The notes: generated by a model from the letters alone, not told the origin. Shown: positions 52,184 through 60,676, counted from the stretch's first letter. The stretch is 64,000 nucleotides of DNA from Trujillonella endophytica (GCF_900110555.1 NZ_FOEE01000019.1:1-64000), one strand, 5' to 3'. Program-made: numbers and translations.

Positions 52184-53668
52184 GGGACTGGTCCTCTCCT
52201 GATCGGGACGGTCCGGCGCCGGGGGATCCGGTGCCGGCGCGCGGACGAGCTGCAGGGGGCCGCGGGTCGCGGGGACGTCGAACGCCGGGTCCTCGGCCAG
52301 CGAGGCGGTGCGGGCGATCAGCTCCGGCAGGGTGCGGTCGAGGAACTGGACGTCGTGCTGGTCGGCGATCACGGCGGGGTGGCGCAGCAGCGCGCGGTGC
52401 AGGGCGACGGTGGTGTGCACCCCGGGCCCCTCGACCCGCAGCTCGCTCAGCGCGCGGTCCATCCGGCGGATCGCCTGGTCGCGGTCGGGGGCCCAGACGA
52501 CGAGCTTCCCGAGCAGGGAGTCGTAGTGCGGGCTGATCTCGTCGCCCTGCCGGTACCCGGTGTCGAACCGCGTCCAGGGACCGCCGGGGACGTGCAGGAC
52601 GTCGAGCCGGCCGGGCGCCGGCGCGAACCCGCGGGCGGGGTCCTCCGCGTTGATCCGGCACTCGATCGCCGCCCCGCGGGGGACGACGTCCTCCTGCTGG
52701 AACTGCAGCCGGCGGCCGTCGGCGACGAGGATCTGCTCGCGCACCAGGTCGATCCCGGTGAGCAGCTCGGTGACCGGGTGCTCCACCTGGATGCGGGCGT
52801 TCATCTCCATGAAGTAGGCCCGCCCGGTGCCGTCGACGAGGAACTCCACGGTCCCGGCGCCGGTGTAGCCGACCGAGAGCGCGCCGTGCACCGCCATCGC
52901 CCCGAGCCCCGCACGCTGGGCCGGGGGGAGATGCGCCGCCGGCCCCTCCTCCAGCAGCTTCTGGTGCCTGCGCTGCAGCGAGCAGTCGCGCTCGCCGAGG
53001 GAGACGCCGTTGCCGTGGGCGTCGCAGAGGATCTGCACCTCGACGTGTCGGGCCGAGGGGAGGAAGCGCTCGACGTAGACGGAGGGGTCGCGGAAGACGG
53101 CGCGGGCGGTGGCGCGGGTGCTGACGAAGGCCGCGGCGAAGTCGGCCGGGCCCGTCACGACGGTCATCCCGCGACCGCCCCCGCCGGCCGCCGCCTTGAT
53201 GATCACCGGGTAGCCGATCCGGTCGGCCACCTCGCGCCCCTCGTCCGCGGTGCGGACCGGCTCGACGACCCCGGGCAGCAACGGGAGGCCGGCGTCGGCC
53301 ATCAGGCGGCGTGCGGTCGCCTTGTTGCCCATCTGCTGCATGACCTCGGGCGGCGGGCCGACGAAGGTGAGTCCCTCGGCCGCGCAGATCTCGGCGAAGT
53401 CCGGGTCCTCGGACAGGAACCCGTACCCGGGGTGCACCGCGTCCGCGCCGGTGCGCAGCGCGGCCTCCACGATGTTGGGCACGTGCAGGTAGCTGCACCG
53501 GGGGGCCGCGGGGCCGATGTGCACGGCCTCGTCGGCGAGGGCGACGACGGCGGAGTCGCGGTCCGACGTCGAGTGGACGGCGACCACCTCGATGCCGAGC
53601 TCGCGGCAGGCCCGGGCGACGCGGACGGCGATCTCGCCGCGGTTGGCGATGAGCAGGCGGTTGATCAT
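51923..53668 (-). CDS. accC: Biotin carboxylase in frame with acyl carrier protein (581 aa)
   Basis: Residues 1 to about 450 are a complete biotin carboxylase: MINRLLIANRGEIAVRVARA, GYGFLSED, the glycine-rich ATP-grasp loop KAAAGGGGRGM, and MEMNARIQVEHPVTE. A ~45-residue Pro-rich linker then leads, without a stop codon, into an 86-residue ACP with the phosphopantetheine Ser in DIGLDSLAFL (Ser near residue 535). The ATG overlaps the biotin carrier stop (ATGA). Either a real AccC-ACP fusion is made, or ACP is also produced from the internal ATG at 52183, which has AGGAGAGG 9 nt upstream. Confidence 0.9.
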   Translation of the reverse strand: MINRLLIANRGEIAVRVARACRELGIEVVAVHSTSDRDSAVVALADEAVHIGPAAPRCSYLHVPNIVEAALRTGADAVHPGYGFLSEDPDFAEICAAEGLTFVGPPPEVMQQMGNKATARRLMADAGLPLLPGVVEPVRTADEGREVADRIGYPVIIKAAAGGGGRGMTVVTGPADFAAAFVSTRATARAVFRDPSVYVERFLPSARHVEVQILCDAHGNGVSLGERDCSLQRRHQKLLEEGPAAHLPPAQRAGLGAMAVHGALSVGYTGAGTVEFLVDGTGRAYFMEMNARIQVEHPVTELLTGIDLVREQILVADGRRLQFQQEDVVPRGAAIECRINAEDPARGFAPAPGRLDVLHVPGGPWTRFDTGYRQGDEISPHYDSLLGKLVVWAPDRDQAIRRMDRALSELRVEGPGVHTTVALHRALLRHPAVIADQHDVQFLDRTLPELIARTASLAEDPAFDVPATRGPLQLVRAPAPDPPAPDRPDQERTSPMPDPSFTLDDLMDLLTEKAGLSPTARTSDPAARFSDIGLDSLAFLSMQTELHDRYRTEMPDDSPDRYTFGEIVATVAGAPDSARMA

Positions 53669-54186
53669 CGCGGCCGTCCCGCGGGCCGCAGCAGCATGAG
53701 GACCTGGTCGTACTCGACCGAGTTCGCGTCGGCGACCCGGATCTCGGCCACCACCGCCTGCTCGTCGGCGACGATCGGGTTCATCAGCTTCATCGCCTCG
53801 ACGATCCCGACGGTCTGGCCGACCTCGACCTCGTCGCCCTCGCGGACGAAGGGGTCGGCGTCCGGGGACGGCGCCGCGTAGAACGTGCCGACCAGCGGCG
53901 CGCGCACCGCCGTCATGCCCTCGGGCACCTCCGGCTCGACGCCCTCGTCGGCCGGCGGGGCGGCGGTCGCGGCGGTCGCGATCGGGGCCGGCGGGGCGGG
54001 GGTCGCGGTCGCCCACTCGACCTCGATCGCCCGCTCCCCGCTGCGCACGGTCAGCCGGCGGAGGTCGCCCGGCAGGGCCTGCGCGAGCTCGACCACCTCG
54101 TCGCGCAGCGCCCGCGGGCTGTCGTCGGGGGACGGCGGCGCGTCGGCGGCCTTCGCGGTCCGCGGGGGCAGCTCGGTCGGTTGCAC
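53665..54186 (-). CDS. accB: Biotin carboxyl carrier protein of the pathway carboxylase (173 aa)
   Basis: C-terminal biotinyl domain with the biotinylated Lys in VEAMKLMNPI near residue 138 and an APLVGTFYAAPSPDADPFV thumb-like segment. The N-terminal ~90 residues are a helical region followed by a Pro/Ala-rich linker, as in AccB. GTG 54186 lies one base past the AccD-AccA stop, with AGGAGGG inside the end of that gene. Shuttles carboxybiotin between AccC and the carboxyltransferase. Confidence 0.92.
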   Translation of the reverse strand: MQPTELPPRTAKAADAPPSPDDSPRALRDEVVELAQALPGDLRRLTVRSGERAIEVEWATATPAPPAPIATAATAAPPADEGVEPEVPEGMTAVRAPLVGTFYAAPSPDADPFVREGDEVEVGQTVGIVEAMKLMNPIVADEQAVVAEIRVADANSVEYDQVLMLLRPAGRPR

Positions 54187-54187
54187 G

Positions 54188-55915
54188 TCAGCCCTCCTGC
54201 GCAACGGTCGGAACGGCGCGCAGGGCCTGGGTGTCGCCCCCGCCGATGCGGGCCAGCCGCCGCACCCGGGCCTCGAGCAGGTCGGCGACGTCGAGCCGGG
54301 CCAGCTCCTCCAGGTGCCGCAGCAGCGCGGCCCGGAGGGCCTGCCCGGCCGCGTCCACGTCGGCGGCCGCACCACCCGCGGGCTCGGGGACGACGGCGTC
54401 GGCGATGCCGGAGTCGCGCAGGTGGGCCGCGCCGAGGCGCATGGCGCGGGCCGCGGTGGGAGCCGCGGTGGCGGTGCGCCACAGGATGGCGGCGCAGCCC
54501 TCGGGGCTGATCACCGACAGGAAGGCGTTCTCCAGCACGAGCAGCCGGTCGGAGGTGCACAGGGCGAGCGCGCCGCCGCTGCCGCCCTCGCCGGTCACCA
54601 CCGACACGATGGGGACCCGCAGCCGGCTGCTGCGCTGGATGATCTCGGCGATCGCGTGGGACTGGCCGCGCTCCTCGGCCTCGGGCCCGGGATGCGCGCC
54701 CGGGGTGTCCACGAGCGTGACCACCGGGAGCCCGAAGGTCTCGGCGTGCCCGAGCAGCCGCATGGCCTTGCGGTAGCCCTCGGGGTGCGCCATCCCGAAG
54801 TTGCGGGCCACCCGCTCGCGCACGGTGTGCCCCTTCTCGTGGCCGATCACGACGACCGTGCGGCCGGCGAGGGAGGCGACGCCCCCGACGACGGCGGGGT
54901 CGTCGGAGAACGCCCGGTCACCGTGCAGCTCGACGAAGTCGTCGAACGCGGAGGCCAGGTAGTCCAGCGTCGTCGGCCGCTCGACCGCCCGCGCCCGCTG
55001 GACGACCTCCCACGGGTCGGGGCCCGCCACGGCCCGGGACTGCGGGGGCGCAGGCGCGGGCCGGGTGCCGCCACCGCCCCGGCGTCCGTGGTGCAGGGCC
55101 AGCAGCCGGGTGAGCACCGGTCGCAGCTCCGCCCTGGTCTCGACCCGGTCGACCAGGCCGTGGGCCAGCAGGAACTCGGCGGTCTGGAAGTCCGACGGCA
55201 GATCGGCGCCGATGGTCTCCTGCACCACCCGCCGTCCGGCGAAGCCGACGTGCGCTCCGCGCTCGCCGACCAGGACGGAGGCCAGGGTGGCGAAGGAGGC
55301 GGAGACCCCGCCGTAGGTCGGGTCCGTGAGCACGCAGACGCTGAGCAGGCCGGCCTCGCGCACCTGGGCGAAGGCGGCGCTGGTCCGCGCCATCTGGAAC
55401 AGCGAGAAGACGCCCTCCTGCATCCGGGCGCCGCCGCTGGCGCAGACGGTGATCAACGGCAGCTGCCGCTCCACGGCCAGCGCGGCCGCCGCGCTCACCC
55501 GGCGGCCCACCTCCACGCCCATGCTGCCGCCGAGGAAGCCGAAGTCCATGACGGCGACGACGACCGCGGTCCCCCCGATCGCGGCCGTGCCGACCACGAC
55601 GGCCTCGGACTCGCCGGAGCGGCGCGCGGCCTCCTGCAGGCGGTCGGTGTAGTCGCGGAGGTCGGTGAAGATCAGCGGGTCGCGGTGGCCGGAGCCGGAG
55701 ACCGTCTCGGCGAAGCTGCCGGGATCGACGAGCAGCTCGATGCGCGCACGGGCGCTCAGCCGCAGGTGGTGGTCGCACTCGGGGCACACGGACAGGTTCC
55801 GGTCCAGCCGCTTGCGGTACAGCAGCCAGCCGCACTCGGGGCAGGAGACCCAGCCGGCGTGTGCGGCGGGTGGGCGGCCGAGCGCAGGGGCCGTGGTCGT
55901 CGACGTCGGGGACAT
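54188..55915 (-). CDS. Acetyl-CoA carboxyltransferase AccD-AccA fusion (575 aa)
   Basis: Both carboxyltransferase subunits in one chain. The AccD part (about 1-280) has the zinc ribbon CPECGWLLYRKRLDRNLSVC (C-x2-C-x15-C-x2-C) near residue 25 and ASGGARMQEGV. The AccA part (about 300-575) has LASAFDDFVELHGDR, RNFGMAHPEGYRKAMRLL, TPGAHPGPEAEERGQ and GEGGSGGALAL. With AccB and AccC it completes a dedicated acetyl-CoA carboxylase that should raise malonyl-CoA for chain extension. Such fused AccDA proteins occur in several aromatic polyketide clusters. Confidence 0.92.
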   Translation of the reverse strand: MSPTSTTTAPALGRPPAAHAGWVSCPECGWLLYRKRLDRNLSVCPECDHHLRLSARARIELLVDPGSFAETVSGSGHRDPLIFTDLRDYTDRLQEAARRSGESEAVVVGTAAIGGTAVVVAVMDFGFLGGSMGVEVGRRVSAAAALAVERQLPLITVCASGGARMQEGVFSLFQMARTSAAFAQVREAGLLSVCVLTDPTYGGVSASFATLASVLVGERGAHVGFAGRRVVQETIGADLPSDFQTAEFLLAHGLVDRVETRAELRPVLTRLLALHHGRRGGGGTRPAPAPPQSRAVAGPDPWEVVQRARAVERPTTLDYLASAFDDFVELHGDRAFSDDPAVVGGVASLAGRTVVVIGHEKGHTVRERVARNFGMAHPEGYRKAMRLLGHAETFGLPVVTLVDTPGAHPGPEAEERGQSHAIAEIIQRSSRLRVPIVSVVTGEGGSGGALALCTSDRLLVLENAFLSVISPEGCAAILWRTATAAPTAARAMRLGAAHLRDSGIADAVVPEPAGGAAADVDAAGQALRAALLRHLEELARLDVADLLEARVRRLARIGGGDTQALRAVPTVAQEG

Positions 55916-55945
55916 CGCGTCCTTCCCTGGGGAGGAGACGGCTGG

Positions 55946-56293
55946 TCAGCGGGCGGGGCGGGGCGCGGACCCGGCCGCGGCCGTCCAGTGGTAGAACCGC
56001 TCGGCCATCGCGTCCTGGGGCGAGCGCCAGTCCGACGCGTAGGCCTGGATGTAGGGCCGCAGGTCCTCGCTCACCGCGCGGAAGGCCGGCAGCGACTGGG
56101 CGATCCGCATGGCGTGCGGCGCGGGGCGGTCGAAGTCGATCAGGTGGACGTAGAGCCCCCGGAACCGGAACAGCGACCGCGCCTGCACGCCGATCTCGTG
56201 CGGCATGGAGGTCTCGTCATACCGGCCGAAGACGGCGGCGACGTCGTCGGCGTCCTCCGGGGCCATCCTCGCGATGATCATCGTCTGGTCCAC
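55946..56293 (-). CDS. TcmI-family polyketide cyclase (115 aa)
   Basis: Single-domain TcmI-type cyclase: MIIARMAPEDADDVAAVFGRYD, EIGVQARSLFRFRGLYVHLID and a C-terminal WRSPQDAMAERFYHW that matches both halves of the tandem protein at 42955-43647. First gene of the 13-gene operon. GGAGG lies 5 nt before GTG 56293; an ATG at 56281 is an alternative. Probably closes later rings of the polyketide. Confidence 0.88.
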   Translation of the reverse strand: MDQTMIIARMAPEDADDVAAVFGRYDETSMPHEIGVQARSLFRFRGLYVHLIDFDRPAPHAMRIAQSLPAFRAVSEDLRPYIQAYASDWRSPQDAMAERFYHWTAAAGSAPRPAR

Positions 56294-56608
56294 GGGGGCC
56301 TCCAGCGGTCGCGCGGGGTGGGGATGCGCGGACGGGGCAACGCTAGGAGCGGGCCGGCACCGGGGGCATCGACCGCGGGGGGGAGATCGGGCCCGCGCCC
56401 GGGGGAGCGGGGACCCGCTCCCGGCGGACCCCAGACCCCCCTCCAGGTCGGCCCCCACCCCTACCCGGGTATGAACCCTGGACGGAATCGCCGTGCTCGC
56501 GACCGGCCTTGTGGCGGGTCGGCCGGGCGAGGGCCACACTTCGTCCGGTCCCACCAGAGAAGATGGCGAGGCTGCGACGGCCGCCGCACCGGACGGGAGC
56601 TGACGCTC
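56294..56608. promoter_or_regulatory. Divergent control region of the polyketide operon
   Basis: This 315-bp gap between the first polyketide gene and the first atypical regulator holds no gene. Read leftward, TAGCGT (56345-56340) is a possible -10 giving a ~40-nt leader for the operon. A perfect 9-bp inverted repeat, GGGAGCGGG / CCCGCTCCC with a 2-nt centre (56403-56422), and a TACCCGGGTA palindrome (56462-56471) are candidate operators. Confidence 0.5.
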
Positions 56609-57340
56609 ATGGTCGGCGGACCGGGTACACGCGGCTCTGCGGAGACCGGACGCGAGGGTGGCCCCCGGGTGGGCGTCCTCGTGTGCGACGACCACGACGT
56701 GCTGCGCCGCGGCCTGCGCACGGTCCTCGCCCGGGCGCCCGGCCTCGTCGTCGTCGCCGAGGCGGCCGGTGCCGACGAGGCCCTCGCTCTTGCGAGCCGG
56801 CTGCGCCCCGACGTCGTCCTGGTCGGTCTCGGCGCCCGCGGCCCGGTGGTGCAGCGGCTGGTGGGCGCGCTCTCGGCCCTGGGCATCCGGGTGGTCCTGC
56901 TCGGCGAGGCCGGCCCGGCCAGCGGCGACTTCGTCGAGGCGCTGCGGGCCGGGGCCCGCGGCTACATGTACACGACGGTCAGCCCGGAGCGGCTGATCGA
57001 GGGCGTGCGGGCGGTGGCCAACGGCGCGACCGTCCTCGACGGGGCCGTCACCGGCGAGCTGCTGCACCGGCTCGAGGGGGCCGGCTCGGGGGCGGCCCTG
57101 CCGAGCTCGAGCCCGCTGACGGCGCGGCAGTGGGCGGTGGCGGAGCTGGTGGCGGAGGGGCTGTCCAACGCCGAGATCGCCGAGCGGCTGCAGCTGAGCC
57201 GGGCGACGGTCAAGGCACACATCACGGTGGCCCTGCGCCGGTTGGGGCTGCGGGACCGTACCCAGCTCGCCATCCATGTCCACCACATGACGCAGGGTGA
57301 TTACGGTAGCGAAGAGTCAGTGGGTGACCGCGGACAGTGA
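56609..57340 (+). CDS. Atypical NarL-type response regulator 1 (243 aa)
   Basis: Receiver-like domain (about 20-145) plus LuxR-type helix-turn-helix (about 165-230: LTARQWAVAELVAEGLSNAEIAERLQLSRATVKAHI). The acidic pocket CDDHD is kept, but the phospho-acceptor strand reads DVVLVGLGARGP, with Gly in place of Asp, and the switch Lys region reads GYMYTTV. Conventional phosphorylation is therefore excluded. No kinase gene is nearby. Divergent from the polyketide operon, so a pathway-specific activator or repressor sensing a ligand is likely. Confidence 0.88.
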   Translation: MVGGPGTRGSAETGREGGPRVGVLVCDDHDVLRRGLRTVLARAPGLVVVAEAAGADEALALASRLRPDVVLVGLGARGPVVQRLVGALSALGIRVVLLGEAGPASGDFVEALRAGARGYMYTTVSPERLIEGVRAVANGATVLDGAVTGELLHRLEGAGSGAALPSSSPLTARQWAVAELVAEGLSNAEIAERLQLSRATVKAHITVALRRLGLRDRTQLAIHVHHMTQGDYGSEESVGDRGQ

Positions 57341-57400
57341 GGCACGTCCGAGACTCCGGTCCGTGACCCTCCCGTTCCTGTGTGCTCGTTGTGACTTCGC

Positions 57401-57431
57401 TGGACATCGGGGTTCGGTCCTGCGCTACCTT
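57401..57431 (+). promoter_or_regulatory. Candidate promoter of atypical regulator 2
   Basis: TGGACA (57401-57406) and TACCTT (57426-57431) with 19-bp spacing, in a locally less GC-rich part of the 212-bp gap between the two regulator genes. The leader would be about 115 nt. Confidence 0.35.
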
Positions 57432-57552
57432 CGCGCCGGCAGTCGTCTCCGTGCCCAGAGGTGCCGGAACCGTCGAGTTCGCGCTCCGCGCGAGCCGGCC
57501 CTATGCGTGATCCGGCTCCGGCCGGTCGTCAGTCCCTGCAGGGGGTTGCCGC

Positions 57553-58338
57553 ATGAGTCAGAACGACAACGGGGTCAGGACAGGTCAGCTGCGGTCGTCC
57601 TCGGAGCGGCAGGACGTGCGGGTTCCGGGCGGTGCGGGGCCACCCCGCGTGCGCGGGCCGGTCCGGCCCGGGGGGATCCGGCCGCCGACGGCGCTGCTCG
57701 GCGTGGTCCTCTGCGAGGACCACGAGGTCTTCCGCCTGGGTCTCCGGGTGGTCCTGGAGGCGCAGCCCGACATCGCGGTGGTCGCGGAGACCGCGCAGCT
57801 CCCCGAGGCGGTGGCCGCGGCGGCGGGCGGCGGGACGGCGGTCGTCGTCGTCCGCCAGGGGCTCATCGGCGAGGCCACCCGCCCGCTGCTGCGGGAGCTG
57901 TGCCGGTGCGGGCCGGCGGTCCTCGTGCTGGCCGAGCCGGGCGAGGACGCCGAGGTGGACCTGGTGGAGGTGCTGCAGGCCGGGGTCCGCGGTTACCTCC
58001 CGCGCCGGTCGGCGGCCCACCGGCTGGTCGAGGCGGTGCGGGCCCTGGCCCGGCACGAGGCCGCGCTCGACCCGGAGGCCACCGGCCAGCTCGTCCGCCG
58101 CCTGACGGCGATGCCGGACCGGGCCGACGCGTGCCCGCTGGACCGGCTCACGGAGCGGCAGCGCGAGGTGACCGCGCTGGTGGCGCGCGGTCTGAGCAAC
58201 GAGGAGATCGCGGGCCGGCTCTTCGTCAGCCTGGCGACCGTCAAGAGCCACCTGACCGCGTCGATGCGGCGGCTGGGGGTCCGGACCCGCACGCAGCTGG
58301 CGATCCTGGTGACCCGGGAGGGGTCGACCGTGGCGTGA
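57553..58338 (+). CDS. Atypical NarL-type response regulator 2 (261 aa)
   Basis: Second regulator of the same design with a ~48-residue Arg/Pro/Gly-rich N-terminal extension, receiver-like domain (about 50-175) and LuxR helix-turn-helix (about 195-255: LTERQREVTALVARGLSNEEIAGRLFVSLATVKSHL). The pocket CEDHE is kept, but the acceptor position reads AVVVVRQGLIG (Arg for Asp) and the switch Lys is Arg (GYLPRRS). Alike in order and spacing to the gene before it, so probably a duplicate. Has its own 212-bp upstream region. Confidence 0.88.
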   Translation: MSQNDNGVRTGQLRSSSERQDVRVPGGAGPPRVRGPVRPGGIRPPTALLGVVLCEDHEVFRLGLRVVLEAQPDIAVVAETAQLPEAVAAAAGGGTAVVVVRQGLIGEATRPLLRELCRCGPAVLVLAEPGEDAEVDLVEVLQAGVRGYLPRRSAAHRLVEAVRALARHEAALDPEATGQLVRRLTAMPDRADACPLDRLTERQREVTALVARGLSNEEIAGRLFVSLATVKSHLTASMRRLGVRTRTQLAILVTREGSTVA

Positions 58339-58344
58339 GGCGCC

Positions 58345-58379
58345 GCGCCGCACCGCCCCCGGCGGGGACGGTGCGGCGC
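58345..58379. terminator. Strong bidirectional terminator hairpin
   Basis: Perfect 11-bp arms GCGCCGCACCG (58345-58355) and CGGTGCGGCGC (58369-58379), with a further inner CCCC/GGGG stem, lie exactly between two convergent genes (regulator 2 and MMPL exporter). Confidence 0.7.
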
Positions 58380-58383
58380 AGTC

Positions 58384-60585
58384 TCAGCGCTGCGCGGCGA
58401 CCAGCTCGCCGTCCGGCACGGCGGCGGTGCGGCGCTCGAGGGCCGAGCCCTCGATGTCCACGTCGGGCAGCGCGCGGTCCAGCCAGCGGGGCAGGTACCA
58501 GGCGCGGCGGCCGAGCAGCGTCATGACCGCGGGCACGATCGCCATCCGGACGACGAACGCGTCGACCAGCACACCGAACGCCAGCGCGAAGCCGATGCTC
58601 TTCACCGTCGCGTCGTCGCCGAGGATGAAGCCGGCGAACACCGAACCCATGATCAGCGCGGCCGCGGTGACCACCCGGGCGCCGTGCCGGAAGCCGCCGA
58701 TCACGGCCTCGGTCGGGGCGGCGCCGTGGACGTGCTCCTCGCGCATGCGGCTGACCAGGAACACCTCGTAGTCCATGGCCAGGCCGAACAGCAGCCCGAT
58801 GAGCAGGATCGGCAGGAAGCTCAGCACCGGACCGGTCTGCTCGACGCCGATCAGCTCGGCCAGCCAGCCCCACTGGAACACCGCGACGAGGGCGCCGAAG
58901 GTGGCGGCCAGGCTGAGCAGGAAGCCCAGCACGGCCTTGATCGGCACCAGGATCGACCGGAAGGCCAGCATCAGCAGCAGGATCGCCAGGCCGACCACGA
59001 CCAGCAGGAACACCGGCAGCGCGGCGCCGAGCTTCTCGGAGATGTCGATGCCCAGCGCGGTGTTGCCGGTGACCGCGAGCTCGGACCCGGTGTCGTCGGT
59101 CAGGCCCGGGCGCAGGTCGCGGATGTCGTGCACGAGCTGCTCGGTGCCGGCGTCCGCGGGCCCGGCGTCGGGGATGACGGCGAGGATCGCGGTGTCGCCC
59201 GCGTCGTTCGGCTGCGGCTGGGCGACCGTGGCCACGCCGTCCAGGTCGCCGACGGCCGCGGCGGTGGCGGCGAAGGCGGCCTCCGGGTCGGCGGCGTCGG
59301 TGGCGTCGACCAGCACGGTGAGCGGGCCGTTGAAGCCGGGACCGAACGCGCCGGCGAGCAGGTCGTAGGCCTGCCGCTGGGTCGTCTCGGTGCCCAGGTC
59401 GCCCTCGGTGGGCAGGCCCAGGCGCAGGTCCAGGGCGGGGAGGGCGACGACGCCGAGGCCGACGGCGCCGACCAGCAGGACGGGGAGCGGGCGGCGGGTG
59501 ACCCAGCGCGCCCAGCGGGTGCCGGCGGAGTCCTTCGTGGCCAGCGCGGCCTGCCGGCGGCGCAGCCCCGGCACGGCCCAGCGGTCGAACCGGTCGCCGG
59601 CGAAGCCCAGCATGGCCGGCACGAGGGTCAGCGCGACGAGGACGGCGACGCCCACCATCCCGGCGGCGACCAGGCCCATCGTGGTGAGGAACGGGATGCC
59701 GACGACCGTCAGGCCGGCGAGGGCGATCATGACCGTCAGCCCGGCGAAGACCACCGCGCTGCCGGCCGTGCCGACCGCCCGGCCGGCGGACTCGCGGGCG
59801 TCGACCCCCGCGGCCAGCTGCTCCTTGTGCCGGATCGCGATGAACAGGGCGTAGTCGATGCCGACGGCCAGGCCGATCATCAGCCCCAGGGTCGGGGTGG
59901 TGCTGGTCAGGTCGACGACCGAGGACAGCGCCAGGACGCCGGCCATGCCCGCGCCGACGCCGATGATCGCGGTGAGCAGCGGCAGCCCGGCGGCGAGCAG
60001 GGAGCCGAAGGTGACGGCGAGGACGAGCATCGCCACCAGGACGCCGAGCGCCTCCGCCGCGCCCTGGGCCGCCACCGCCTGGGTGGCCTCGCCGCCGAAC
60101 TCGACCTGCAGGCCGGCGTCCTCGGCGGCGTCGGCGACCGCGAGCAGTTCCTCGCGCGCGGTGTCGGTGATCTCGTCGATCTGCGCGTCGTAGCTGACCG
60201 TGGCGTAGGCGACCCGGCCGTCGGGCGAGACGCCCTGCCGCTCGAACGGGTCGGTGACCGCCGCGACCTGCTCGGCCGCGGCCGCCTCGGCGAGGGCCTG
60301 CTCGACCGCGGCGCGGTACGCCGGGTCGGTGATCGCCCCACCCTCGGGGGCGGCGAAGACCACGCGCGCCGAGGCGCCTGCCGCGCCGCTCTCGGGGAAG
60401 CGCTCGTCGAGGGTCTCCAGGGCGGTGACCGACTCGACGCCCGGGATGCTCAGCTGCGCGTCGGCGTCCTTGCCGAAGGCGCCGGCGAGGGCGCCGAGGC
60501 CGATGAGGGCGGCCACCCAGGCGAACAGGACGGTCTTGCGGCGATGGAAGGCCCAGCGTCCGAGACGGTGGAGGAAGACGGCCAC
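58384..60585 (-). CDS. MMPL-family RND transporter (733 aa)
   Basis: Integral membrane exporter with two repeats, each of a TM helix, an extracytoplasmic domain and five more helices (about 12 TM in all). Marks: GRWAFHRRKTVLFAWVAAL at the start, LMIGLAVGIDYALFIAIRHKEQL and GLLFGLAMDYEVFLVSRMREE, which carry the Asp/Tyr proton-relay pairs of MMPL proteins, and RRAWYLPRWLDRALP near the end. Length is usual for actinobacterial MMPL exporters. Divergent from a TetR regulator with two operators between, so substrate-inducible efflux is likely. GTG start with AGGAG 10 nt upstream. Confidence 0.92.
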   Translation of the reverse strand: MAVFLHRLGRWAFHRRKTVLFAWVAALIGLGALAGAFGKDADAQLSIPGVESVTALETLDERFPESGAAGASARVVFAAPEGGAITDPAYRAAVEQALAEAAAAEQVAAVTDPFERQGVSPDGRVAYATVSYDAQIDEITDTAREELLAVADAAEDAGLQVEFGGEATQAVAAQGAAEALGVLVAMLVLAVTFGSLLAAGLPLLTAIIGVGAGMAGVLALSSVVDLTSTTPTLGLMIGLAVGIDYALFIAIRHKEQLAAGVDARESAGRAVGTAGSAVVFAGLTVMIALAGLTVVGIPFLTTMGLVAAGMVGVAVLVALTLVPAMLGFAGDRFDRWAVPGLRRRQAALATKDSAGTRWARWVTRRPLPVLLVGAVGLGVVALPALDLRLGLPTEGDLGTETTQRQAYDLLAGAFGPGFNGPLTVLVDATDAADPEAAFAATAAAVGDLDGVATVAQPQPNDAGDTAILAVIPDAGPADAGTEQLVHDIRDLRPGLTDDTGSELAVTGNTALGIDISEKLGAALPVFLLVVVGLAILLLMLAFRSILVPIKAVLGFLLSLAATFGALVAVFQWGWLAELIGVEQTGPVLSFLPILLIGLLFGLAMDYEVFLVSRMREEHVHGAAPTEAVIGGFRHGARVVTAAALIMGSVFAGFILGDDATVKSIGFALAFGVLVDAFVVRMAIVPAVMTLLGRRAWYLPRWLDRALPDVDIEGSALERRTAAVPDGELVAAQR

Positions 60586-60637
60586 GAGAAGGTGCTCCTG
60601 GAGCTCGGTGGATCAGAGGACGGGCGCGACGCGGCAC

Positions 60638-60676
60638 CTAGCCGATCGGCAAGGAGACTACTAGCCGAACGGCTAG
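60638..60676. promoter_or_regulatory. Two TetR operator palindromes
   Basis: CTAGCCGAACGGCTAG (60661-60676) is a perfect palindrome with 7-bp arms, and CTAGCCGATCGGCAAG (60638-60653) differs by one base in its right arm. Centres are 23 bp apart. A leftward -10-like TAGTCT (60660-60655) lies between them, so occupancy would block the exporter promoter. Confidence 0.68.
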
